6,118 nucleotides of DNA from DASXMX01 sp036794395 (GTDB taxonomy: Bacteria; Planctomycetota; Phycisphaerae; Tepidisphaerales; Tepidisphaeraceae). Every line of letters starts with the position of its first letter. The first letter of the stretch is position 1. Under the pieces are notes generated by a model, which made no database searches, was not told where the DNA came from, and was given only the letters and a program-made list of their open reading frames with translations. Where the stretch lies: the NCBI GenBank assembly GCA_036794395.1, contig DAIRGS010000394.1:1-6118 (forward strand), written 5' to 3'. The translations under genes were made by a program, and so were the position numbers. Shown here piece after piece: positions 1 to 5,854 of this stretch.

Positions 1-2
1 CG

Positions 3-46
3 CTAGGGCTTTACCCTAATTTTGAAGAGTGACAATGCACTAGGGC
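3..46. other. Junction with 7-bp direct repeats flanking an AT-rich 30-bp insert-like segment
   Basis: CTAGGGC occurs at 3-9 and again at 40-46, bracketing 30 bases (10-39) that are clearly more AT-rich than the gene body. The right copy sits exactly where the transglutaminase-like protein stops resembling its family. A smaller inverted repeat, TAGGG/CCCTA, lies at 4-8 and 14-18. Two readings fit. One is a 37-bp insertion or duplication that shifts the frame. The other is the end of a larger mobile element lying mostly to the left of the window. No transposase is visible, so neither can be confirmed. Confidence 0.4.
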
Positions 47-547
47 CCGCGCGCCGCCGGGCGGGAGCTTGCCGAACAGGTCCCAGGCGATGGCCGATAG
101 CCGGTCGATCTCGCAATACCGGCTGCCCAGCAGGAATGGCAGAACGTCGGTCGGAAGCAGCCCGGCTTCGGCTTGCGGGGTCGACTCCTGGGGCTGCGGC
201 TCAGGGGCATAGGTTGTTTTGAAGACGTTGTCGTAGGTGACGCACAGCGTCCCGCCGGGGGGAACGACGACTCGGGCGCATCGGTTGCCCATTGGGTCGA
301 GATAGGTTTCGACCGGCAGACCTTCGGGCTCGACCCGCAGGTGTTCGGCCGTTTCGAGCCGGCCGGCAATCTCGGGGTGCGCGAAAAGCATCAGGACCAT
401 GGCGGTGGGGGACGGCCCGGGAACATCAAACTGCATGTCGTACCCGACCCGAAGGGACAGGGGACGATCGTTCGAATCGACAGAACTCGCCGCCGACCGG
501 TCCGAGGGGCCCGGGACCGGCAACTGCATCACGGTAGACTCGTGCAT
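11..547 (-). CDS. Truncated transglutaminase-like protein (N-terminal domain only, probable pseudogene)
   Basis: The 178-residue product matches my recollection of the N-terminal beta-rich region of bacterial transglutaminase-like proteins. Visible landmarks are a strand-like start (SLRVGYDMQFDVPGPSP, 31-47), YLDPMGNRCARVVVPPG (82-98) and the characteristic FLLGSRYCEIDRLSAIAW segment (138-155) followed by DLFGKLPPGGAR. In full-length members the next stretch reads roughly ARVQAICDFVH and leads into the Cys-His-Asp catalytic core. Here similarity stops after residue 167-168 and about ten unrelated residues lead to a TAA, so the whole catalytic core is missing. The chosen ATG (545-547) has AGGGA nine bases upstream; Met7 is an alternative. 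Residues 1-30 are low-complexity and not conserved. The gene points away from the spacer at 548-909 and has no visible operon partner. A working transglutaminase or protease function is unlikely. Family assignment is fairly firm; pseudogene status is inference, because the sequence left of position 1 is not seen. Confidence 0.72.
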   Translation of the reverse strand: MHESTVMQLPVPGPSDRSAASSVDSNDRPLSLRVGYDMQFDVPGPSPTAMVLMLFAHPEIAGRLETAEHLRVEPEGLPVETYLDPMGNRCARVVVPPGGTLCVTYDNVFKTTYAPEPQPQESTPQAEAGLLPTDVLPFLLGSRYCEIDRLSAIAWDLFGKLPPGGARALVHCHSSKLG

Positions 548-577
548 TTCAACAAATCCCTGCTCTACAAGGCATAA

Positions 578-667
578 ATGTTGGCAAACTTCTCCCCCTC
601 TAAATCGGCAGAAGTTCCACCCATCATGGACAAGTACGCTGGTCCGATAACCTGTGCCGCTGGATGA
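578..667 (+). CDS. Possible 29-residue small ORF with a lemA-like start context
   Basis: An ATG at 578 opens 29 codons ending in TGA at 665-667 (MLANFSPSKSAEVPPIMDKY, then AGPITCAAG). Its only support is the start context: the 12 bases AAGGCATAAATG at 569-580 are identical to those at the lemA start (3231-3242), giving AAGG five bases before ATG. The peptide has no membrane segment, signal peptide or motif I recognise. It runs divergently from the transglutaminase fragment, whose start lies 30 bp away. It may be chance, or a short leader. Function unknown. Confidence 0.15.
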   Translation: MLANFSPSKSAEVPPIMDKYAGPITCAAG

Positions 668-691
668 CTTTTAACCAGGAAAATTCATGGC

Positions 692-837
692 TCACCACGG
701 AGGCACGGAGGACACGGAGAAATCCAGAAGAATCCATTTGTAAACTGCGCAACCTGCATGTGGTCACAGTGATCGAAATCGAGGCGTAAATACTTCTGTG
801 ACGTGTCTTCTCCGTGTCCTTCGTGCCTCCGTGGTGA
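692..837. repeat. Near-perfect 30-bp inverted repeat flanking an 86-bp core (dispersed repeat family)
   Basis: The left arm (692-721) begins TCACCACGGAGGCACGGAGG. The right arm (808-837) is its reverse complement with one mismatch in 30 positions. The arms stop abruptly at both outer edges, and the 86-bp interior shows no extended pairing, though it contains the odd-centred dyad TCAC-a-GTGA at 764-772. From memory, 'accacggaggcacgga(g)gacacggaga' sequences recur in many copies between genes of planctomycetes, verrucomicrobia and other environmental bacteria. The arrangement resembles a non-autonomous, MITE-like or REP-pair element. It lies downstream of the GT41 gene (minus strand) and could fold into a large stem that blocks read-through. 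No protein is needed to explain it. Confidence 0.75.
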
Positions 838-856
838 ATAATCCGGTTTAAGTGGT

Positions 857-868
857 GGGGCATGCCCC
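857..868. repeat. 12-bp perfect palindrome GGGGCATGCCCC
   Basis: GGGGCATGCCCC is fully self-complementary and lies 42 bases beyond the GT41 stop codon and 19 bases from the right arm of the large inverted repeat. As RNA it could form only a four-pair stem with a CATG loop and has no T-tract on either side, so it is a poor terminator. It may be a protein-binding dyad, part of the repeat's surroundings, or chance. Confidence 0.35.
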
Positions 869-909
869 TGCGTTTGGGATCCGACTCGCAAGATGCACCG
901 GGGCGAGGG

Positions 910-3078
910 TCAATTGTGCGACTTGCACCACGTATCCCACATTTCCCGGTAAACCGCTTCGACGTCTTTGGCGAAGCGCGGGGCATCCATCAGGGGGGAC
1001 CGTTCCAGGCGCTGGCGAAGTGTGCGGCGAAGGTCATTCAACCGCGGAAGATCCGCCGCGAGTTCTGAAGCGATGCTTACGTAGTGTTCTTCGCTCCGGG
1101 CGATCAATTCGGGCAGGCCGACATTCGTTAAAATGCTGACGCCACCTCGCGCGATGGCGGTTGTTCCCGGCAGATTGACCACCGGTACCCCCATCCACAG
1201 CGCATCCATTGAAGTTGTATGACCCGGACATGGGAATGGATCTAGGCAGATATCGATGCGGAGATATTCCTGAAGATACTGTGGGCGCGGGAGCCAATGG
1301 ACGAAATCAATTCGATCGGATGGGAATCCTTGCTTGCTTAATAAAGCGATGGCGCGCTGGCGCGCGGAGCCTTCGGGGGCGAGGAGGACGAGCCGGGAAT
1401 TGGGTGCGGCGAGCATGACGCTGGCCCACAGCTCGATGGTTTTGTCGGTGACCTTGGCGAGGTTATTCAGGCAACCGAAGGTCACGTAACCCTTGGACAA
1501 CGCCGGGAGGTCATTGACGGACGGCTCGCTGGTGAGCGGGTCGTAGCACCAGAATGTGCTGGGCAGGCGGACGGTCTTTTCGGAATAAAATGCATCATCG
1601 AAGCCGGGATCGAGCATCGGATCGCTCAATCGGTAATCGATGGCCGTCAGCCCGGTGGTTCCCGGATATCCAAGCCAGGTGACCTGCACCGGCGCGGGCT
1701 TGCGGGCGAAGGCGAGCATGTGATTTCGATCCATGTGCAGGGTGAGATCGACCAGGATGTCGATCTGGTCTTTGCGGACCAATTCGGCGATTTGCTCTTC
1801 GTTGAGGCCGGTGACGTCCCGCCAGCCATCGGTGTAGCCGCGGATGCGATCTGTCACGGCATCGGGGTGCGCCACGTCGGCGTAGCAATAGACCTCGAAC
1901 CGTTCGCGATCGTGATGCGATAACAGCGGCACGATAAAAAACGCCTGGCAATGATCGCGGAAATATCCTGAGACATACCCAATTTTCAGCTTTCGCTCGG
2001 ACGAACAATCATTGGGATAATCCGCGTTCGCCGGCGCCAACGCTCGGGCAAACTGATCGTTCCATCGGACGTGCTCGTCATAGATTTGTTGCGGGCCGTA
2101 ATCGGGGTGGAAGGTAATGGCCTGCATCAGATTCGCCTGGGCGTACGAATTCTGCGTAAGCGAAGCGGCTTTTCGGTAGGCGGAAATGGCTTCATCCAGC
2201 CGCCCGGCGGCCTTCAAAACGTTCGCCAGGTTATTGTGCGCCCCGGCCATGTCTGGTTTGAGCCGAACCGCTTCCTCCGACGCGGCAATTGATTCATCAA
2301 TTCGATGCAGCTCGTACAGGCAAATCGCCAGATTGTGATGGGCATCCGCGTAGTCCGGCTTCAGCTCCACCGCGCGGTGATAGGCCGCGAGGGCTTCGCG
2401 CGTCCGCCCGACCGATCGAAGCACATTTCCAAGGTTGTTATACGCTTCGGGAAAATTCGGTTCGAACGCGATTGCCTTTTTGTACGCGGCAATCGCATCC
2501 TCGAGTTTTCCCTGTTCTTTGAGTGCCGTTCCGAGATTGATGTGGGCATCAGCATAGCTGGGCCGGACGGCGATCGCCCGGCGATAAGTTGCCGTCGCCT
2601 CTTCCCATCGCTTCAGGCGGCTGAGGATGTTGCCCAGGCTGTTGTAGGCACCAAGGCGATCGGGCTGAATTCTCAGAACGCGGTCGTATGCTCCGGCTGC
2701 TTCTTCGAACAATCCCTTCTGTTCAAGGATCCACGCCAAACTGTGAATTGCATCCGCGTAATCCGGGTGCAACATCATCGCCCGGCGATAGGCCACCTCG
2801 GCCTCATCCAATCGCTTCTGCGCGATGAGCACCAGCCCCTGGTTATTGAAGTAAATCGCAGACCGCGAATTGATTTGAATTGAGCGATCGATCACCCGAA
2901 GCGCTTCATCATTCCGGCCGGTCTGATGCAATAGAACGCCCAACAGATTGAGCACATCCGCGTAGGCCGGCTGGCTTGCCAGCACTTGGCGGTACATCGT
3001 CTCGGCCTCGCGCAGCCGCCCGCTCTGGTGATGCTGTAACGCCAACTCGGCGGTTCTTTGCACGACAGATTGGGCCAT
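910..3078 (-). CDS. TPR-repeat GT41 glycosyltransferase, O-GlcNAc-transferase (SPINDLY/OGT) type
   Basis: Numbering is from the longest frame (GTG at 3121-3123, 737 residues). Nine tetratricopeptide repeats occur at an exact 34-residue spacing, with units beginning near 21, 55, 89, 123, 157, 191, 225, 259 and 293. A GT41 catalytic domain follows at about 378-730. It shows KIGYVSGYFRDH (380-391, His391 at the place of the OGT His498), PAPVQVTWLGYPGTTG (476-491), FGCLNNLAK (549-557, Lys557 at the UDP-binding Lys842), and GHTTSMDALWMGVPVV (634-649). Such proteins transfer a sugar, GlcNAc in eukaryotic OGT, from a nucleotide donor to Ser/Thr of proteins bound in the TPR superhelix. No signal peptide or membrane segment is seen, so it should be cytoplasmic. 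I start at Met16 (ATG 3076-3078) because MAQSVVQRTAELALQHHQSG matches usual family N-termini and GGA lies three bases upstream. The ATG at 3120 and GTG at 3123 add a Cys/His-rich, non-conserved stretch. Departures from usual family motifs are a Cys after His391 (usually Pro) and LTLHMDRNH where bacterial relatives tend to read LAGHTxGN. Donor sugar and targets are unknown. Confidence 0.9.
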   Translation of the reverse strand: MAQSVVQRTAELALQHHQSGRLREAETMYRQVLASQPAYADVLNLLGVLLHQTGRNDEALRVIDRSIQINSRSAIYFNNQGLVLIAQKRLDEAEVAYRRAMMLHPDYADAIHSLAWILEQKGLFEEAAGAYDRVLRIQPDRLGAYNSLGNILSRLKRWEEATATYRRAIAVRPSYADAHINLGTALKEQGKLEDAIAAYKKAIAFEPNFPEAYNNLGNVLRSVGRTREALAAYHRAVELKPDYADAHHNLAICLYELHRIDESIAASEEAVRLKPDMAGAHNNLANVLKAAGRLDEAISAYRKAASLTQNSYAQANLMQAITFHPDYGPQQIYDEHVRWNDQFARALAPANADYPNDCSSERKLKIGYVSGYFRDHCQAFFIVPLLSHHDRERFEVYCYADVAHPDAVTDRIRGYTDGWRDVTGLNEEQIAELVRKDQIDILVDLTLHMDRNHMLAFARKPAPVQVTWLGYPGTTGLTAIDYRLSDPMLDPGFDDAFYSEKTVRLPSTFWCYDPLTSEPSVNDLPALSKGYVTFGCLNNLAKVTDKTIELWASVMLAAPNSRLVLLAPEGSARQRAIALLSKQGFPSDRIDFVHWLPRPQYLQEYLRIDICLDPFPCPGHTTSMDALWMGVPVVNLPGTTAIARGGVSILTNVGLPELIARSEEHYVSIASELAADLPRLNDLRRTLRQRLERSPLMDAPRFAKDVEAVYREMWDTWCKSHN

Positions 3079-3151
3079 ATGTCCACAGTGTAATGCTCGA
3101 TGGCTTTGCTGACACGCCATCACCCTGTATCACAACACCGCTCTTTAAATG

Positions 3152-3182
3152 TTGCGGTCAACTTTTAAGTGGCGCTTATAAT
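3152..3182 (+). promoter_or_regulatory. Candidate sigma-70 promoter for lemA-htpX
   Basis: A perfect TATAAT at 3177-3182 sits 57 bases before the lemA ATG. The best -35 is TTGCGG at 3152-3157, with three of six consensus bases and a 19-base spacer, so the -35 is weak and an activator or a different sigma factor is possible. The transcript would start near 3189 with a leader of about 50 bases. It lies in the divergent spacer (3079-3239). For the opposite direction I found only TTGACC (minus strand, 3157-3162) without a well-spaced -10. Confidence 0.5.
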
Positions 3183-3230
3183 CGGCACGAACTGAGCCAT
3201 TGCGGTATCCTCGTCGGCAATCTCAATCAA

Positions 3231-3242
3231 AAGGCATAAATG
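3231..3242 (+). promoter_or_regulatory. lemA ribosome binding site and start
   Basis: AAAAGG lies five bases before the ATG at 3240-3242, the clearest Shine-Dalgarno in the window. It fixes the lemA start, and the first in-frame residues run straight into the hydrophobic N-terminal helix. The 12 bases AAGGCATAAATG recur at 569-580. Confidence 0.6.
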
Positions 3243-3836
3243 ACTCACATCGTCTTCTTCGCGATTGCGGCGGTGGTTCTGCTGATTCTCATCATCTGGC
3301 CGGTGTCGATTTACAACCGGCTTGTGATGCTTCGCAACCGTTTTCAAAACGCCTACAGCCAGATCGACGTTCAACTCAAACGCCGGTACGACCTGATCCC
3401 AAACCTGGTTGAAGTGGCCAAAGGATACATGGCGCACGAACGCGAAACGCTTGAAGCGGTGATCGCGGCTCGTAACAACGCCTCGTCGGCCAACGCGCAA
3501 GCTGCTTCTTCCCCGGGAGATCCAAATGCGATTCGCGCCGTTGCCGGTGCGGAGTCGCAACTGACTGGAGCGCTTGGCCGGCTCTTTGCCGTGGCCGAGG
3601 CGTATCCGAATCTCAAAGCCAACGAGCAGATGAATCAGCTCACCGAAGAACTCACCTCCACTGAAAACCGCGTGGCGTTTTCCCGCCAGGCCTACAACGA
3701 TGCCGTGCTCGTTTACAACACCGCCCGCCAGGTATTTCCCGCGGTGCTGCTGGCGGAAACGTTTGGTTTCCCGGAAGCCACGTTGTTCAACATCGAAAAC
3801 CCGCAGGAGCGCGAAGCCGTCAAAGTGAAGTTCTAA
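3240..3836 (+). CDS. lemA: LemA family protein
   Basis: The 198-residue protein has the length and layout of LemA. An N-terminal hydrophobic helix (about 4-23) anchors it in the membrane, followed by the family's long helical bundle. Diagnostic stretches are YNRLVMLRNRFQNAYSQIDV (25-44), LKRRYDLIPNLVEVAKGYM (46-64), AEAYPNLKANEQMNQLTEEL (118-137), and AYNDAVLVYN (151-160) followed by FPAVLLAETFGF (166-177). The biochemical role of LemA is not established. Homologues are often encoded beside HtpX-type membrane metalloproteases or TPM-domain proteins, and roles in envelope stress have been suggested. Here it is the first gene of a likely two-gene unit, with the M48 peptidase starting 95 bp downstream on the same strand. 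The central segment NNASSANAQAASSPGDPN (79-96) is a flexible, variable loop, as in other members. No truncation or missing motif is seen. Confidence 0.95.
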   Translation: MTHIVFFAIAAVVLLILIIWPVSIYNRLVMLRNRFQNAYSQIDVQLKRRYDLIPNLVEVAKGYMAHERETLEAVIAARNNASSANAQAASSPGDPNAIRAVAGAESQLTGALGRLFAVAEAYPNLKANEQMNQLTEELTSTENRVAFSRQAYNDAVLVYNTARQVFPAVLLAETFGFPEATLFNIENPQEREAVKVKF

Positions 3837-3852
3837 ATGCCCGCGCGCTCTT

Positions 3853-3889
3853 GGTCCCTCTCTCTTGGGTGAGGGTCGGGGTGAGGGCA
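3853..3889. repeat. Degenerate 'SPKGRGN/GEGRGEG'-type dispersed palindromic repeat
   Basis: The segment contains CCCTCTCTCTTGGGTGAGGG (3856-3875) and then TCGGGGTGAGGGC. From memory, versions of 'ccctctcccttgggagaggg(t)tagggtgagggc' are scattered between genes of many bacteria, giving spurious peptides such as MGEGRGEG or LTLSPKGRG. Here one frame indeed reads MGEGRGEG (3865 onward) and the other strand reads MPSPRPSPKREG. The hairpin is eroded: five pairs (CCCTC/GAGGG), a T-T mismatch, then weaker pairing. It lies within the 95-bp lemA-htpX gap and has no T-tract, so it is more likely a processing or stability element, or inert, than a terminator. Confidence 0.6.
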
Positions 3890-3931
3890 AGTTGCGAAAA
3901 AAATTCCGCTGCGCAGGTAACTTCCAATCCC

Positions 3932-5854
3932 ATGGATTTCTTCGCCCGACAAGATCAAGCCCGTCGCCTTACCGGTGCGCTGATCGTCTATTTCAGCGCC
4001 GCGGTGTTATTGATCATCCTGTCGGTCAACCTGGTGGCGGTTGGCGTTGCCGACGCGGTGTCGGCATATCAGACGGTCAAGGATCAAGTAAGTGGCATTC
4101 CCTATTCTCCGCGCATCGGACTCTGGCAACCGGATGTCATTGCCTGCGCAACAATCGCAACTCTTGCAATCATCATCGGCGGCAGTCTTTACAAAATCGC
4201 TCAGCTTTCGCGAGGCGGGCGGGCCGTTGCCGAGCTGTTGGGCGCGACGCCGGTGCTCTCAAATACCGACAATGCAAAATTCAAAGTCCTGCGCGACGTC
4301 GTCGAGGAAATGTCGATCGCATCGGGTGTCGCGGTCCCTGCGATCTATGTGATGAGCAGGGAGCCGGGGATTAACGCATTTGCCGCGGGTTTGACGCAGC
4401 AGGATGCCGTGATCTGTGTCACGCAGGGATGCCTGGAAAAGCTTAGCCGCGATCAGCTTCAGGGGGTTGTCGCCCACGAGTTCAGCCACATTCTCAACGC
4501 CGATATCCGGCTCAACCTCAAGCTGGTGGGGGCCCTGTTCGGCATTCTTGTCGTTGGACTCATCGGCTATGGTTTGATCCGGGCCGCGTTCGCAAGCGGC
4601 GGCGATGACGACTCGGATTGGCGCGCGATGATTGTCCTCAGCGTCATCGGTGCGGCATTGATGGTAATCGGCTTCGTCGGCTTCTTTTTCGGCCGCTTGA
4701 TTCAGGCCGGCGTTTGCCGGCAGCGGGAGTTTCTTGCCGATGCATCCGCCGTGCAGTTCACCCGACACCCCGGCGGCCTTTCCGGCGCGCTTAAGTTGAT
4801 CGGCGCCCGCAGTTCCGTTTCGCGGGTGATCGATTCGGATTCCGAACAGATCGCCCACATGTTCTTCGCCAGTAGCATGGGCAAGTCCGGCAGCTGGATG
4901 GCCACACATCCTCCGCTTGAACTTCGTATTCGGGCTCTTGAGTCGAATTGGGATGGGAAATTCCCTCCCGCACCGGAATCCGCGGGCCGGTATATCTCAT
5001 CCGCGGGGATACCGCTTAACGCTCAAGGCATCGCTCGAACGGTCGGCGCTCCCACGCCGCGTCATGTGAAATGGGCATCGGATTATTTGAACGCGATTCC
5101 GCCGGCAATTAATGATGCCGCGCGAGATTCGTTCAGCGCCCGGGCCTTGGTCTTCGCAATCCTGGTGTCCGACGAGCCGGATGTGCGCAATAAGCAGGTC
5201 CACCTTCTCTCGAAGGCCACCGATCAACCTACACTTCAGGCAACGCTCAAGCTTCTGCCCCCTGTAACGCAGCTTGGACCGCAAGGCCGCCGGGTGCTGG
5301 TTGATCTGGCCCTCCCCGCGCTCCGCCAGCTTTCGGTGCCGCAGTGCGATCAGTTTTCCGCGGCCGTTGATGCATTGATCGACGCTGACGGGCGCGTCAC
5401 CCTGTTTGAATACATGCTGACCCGCATTCTGGCCAAAAATGTCACCGCCAGAAAACCGCCGGCGCGCCCGCAGGTCGCGTACTACGCCTTCAACCCGCTC
5501 ATCCCGGACATTCAAGTGCTCTTGTCGGCGCTTGCCGGCGCAGACTCTAAAGATGCCGCATCAGTCAAAGCGGCATTTGATGCCGGCGTGAATCAACTTC
5601 AGCTCGATCAACCCCTGTCGGTTATTTCCTCGCCGGGGATTCCCGCGATCGACAGTGCCCTGGATCGCCTCAGCCTTGCATCGCCGGCGATCAAGCGCCG
5701 AATCATCGATGCCTGCGCCCTGTGCGTTGCCGCCGATGGCATGGTCCAGACTGAAGAAGCCGAGCTTCTTCGGGCCGTCACCACTGCACTCGATTGCCCG
5801 CTCCCACCGATCCTGGGCGAGCCTTCTGCGGTTCCCGCCGCCCAACTCACTTAA
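3932..5854 (+). CDS. htpX: HtpX-like M48 membrane metalloprotease with long C-terminal extension
   Basis: The 640-residue protein is a zinc endopeptidase of family M48 embedded in the cytoplasmic membrane, expected to cut damaged or misfolded membrane proteins. Hydrophobic segments are at about 13-37, 68-88, 196-219 and 232-256. The zinc site is HEFSH (182-186; His182, His186, catalytic Glu183), with the third ligand in REFLADASAVQFTRHP (Glu266). GINAFAAG (146-153) and THPPLELRIRALE (325-337) are further M48 landmarks. HtpX is usually near 290 residues, so about 300 residues are added. The extension has no membrane segment and contains DALIDADGRVTLFEYMLTRI (480-499) and CVAADGMVQTEEAELLRAV (598-616), which resemble the acidic motif of TerB-like domains. 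I start at ATG 3932, immediately before MDFFARQDQ. The frame is open back to a TTG at 3851, but that stretch is a dispersed repeat. No good Shine-Dalgarno precedes the start (AGGT is 13 bases away). It follows lemA and is probably co-transcribed. The peptidase call is firm; the TerB-like reading is moderate. Confidence 0.92.
   Translation: MDFFARQDQARRLTGALIVYFSAAVLLIILSVNLVAVGVADAVSAYQTVKDQVSGIPYSPRIGLWQPDVIACATIATLAIIIGGSLYKIAQLSRGGRAVAELLGATPVLSNTDNAKFKVLRDVVEEMSIASGVAVPAIYVMSREPGINAFAAGLTQQDAVICVTQGCLEKLSRDQLQGVVAHEFSHILNADIRLNLKLVGALFGILVVGLIGYGLIRAAFASGGDDDSDWRAMIVLSVIGAALMVIGFVGFFFGRLIQAGVCRQREFLADASAVQFTRHPGGLSGALKLIGARSSVSRVIDSDSEQIAHMFFASSMGKSGSWMATHPPLELRIRALESNWDGKFPPAPESAGRYISSAGIPLNAQGIARTVGAPTPRHVKWASDYLNAIPPAINDAARDSFSARALVFAILVSDEPDVRNKQVHLLSKATDQPTLQATLKLLPPVTQLGPQGRRVLVDLALPALRQLSVPQCDQFSAAVDALIDADGRVTLFEYMLTRILAKNVTARKPPARPQVAYYAFNPLIPDIQVLLSALAGADSKDAASVKAAFDAGVNQLQLDQPLSVISSPGIPAIDSALDRLSLASPAIKRRIIDACALCVAADGMVQTEEAELLRAVTTALDCPLPPILGEPSAVPAAQLT

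Larger units (their letters stand above)
548..909. other. 362-bp spacer between the transglutaminase fragment and the GT41 gene
   Basis: This region has no convincing long gene. It holds the upstream region of the transglutaminase fragment, a 7-bp dyad (AACTTCT 587-593 / AGAAGTT 610-616) that could be an operator or chance, a possible 29-codon ORF (578-667), the large inverted repeat (692-837), and a 12-bp perfect palindrome GGGGCATGCCCC (857-868) just beyond the GT41 stop. Reading frames through the large repeat give peptides such as SPRRHEGHGED and LRVLRASVVS. I recognise these as typical spurious translations of this dispersed repeat, and I do not call them genes. I saw no convincing sigma-70 promoter for the transglutaminase gene; TTGCCA is present but lacks a properly spaced -10. 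Confidence 0.6.

Noticed and set aside
173..577. 134-codon plus-strand frame opposite the transglutaminase fragment
   Set aside because: The minus strand carries recognisable family motifs in the same place, and the plus frame resembles nothing I know.
692..837. CRISPR-like repeat-spacer structure
   Set aside because: There are only two copies and they are inverted, not direct, with no further units.
857..868. GGGGCATGCCCC as the GT41 terminator
   Set aside because: It could form only a four-pair stem and has no T-tract in the direction of transcription.
624..986. Minus-strand frames of 68-120 codons through the inverted repeat
   Set aside because: Peptides such as SPRRHEGHGED and LRVLRASVVS are typical spurious translations of this repeat family, and one frame runs into the GT41 gene.
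2305..2883. 192-codon plus-strand frame inside the GT41 gene
   Set aside because: It is an antisense shadow kept open by the periodic TPR codons; the opposite strand encodes perfect 34-residue TPRs.
3079..3123. Extended GT41 start at GTG 3123 or ATG 3120
   Set aside because: The AGGG upstream is only two bases from ATG 3120 and immediately precedes the GTG. The extra 14-15 residues are not family-like, and Met16 matches usual TPR-protein N-termini.
3165..3890. 241-codon minus-strand frame opposite lemA
   Set aside because: It is the antisense shadow of lemA. Its first residues are a translation of the dispersed repeat at 3853-3889, and lemA on the other strand is a clear family match.
4259..4909. 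216-codon minus-strand frame opposite the M48 catalytic region
   Set aside because: It overlaps the HEFSH and transmembrane segments of a strongly supported gene and shows no recognisable family.
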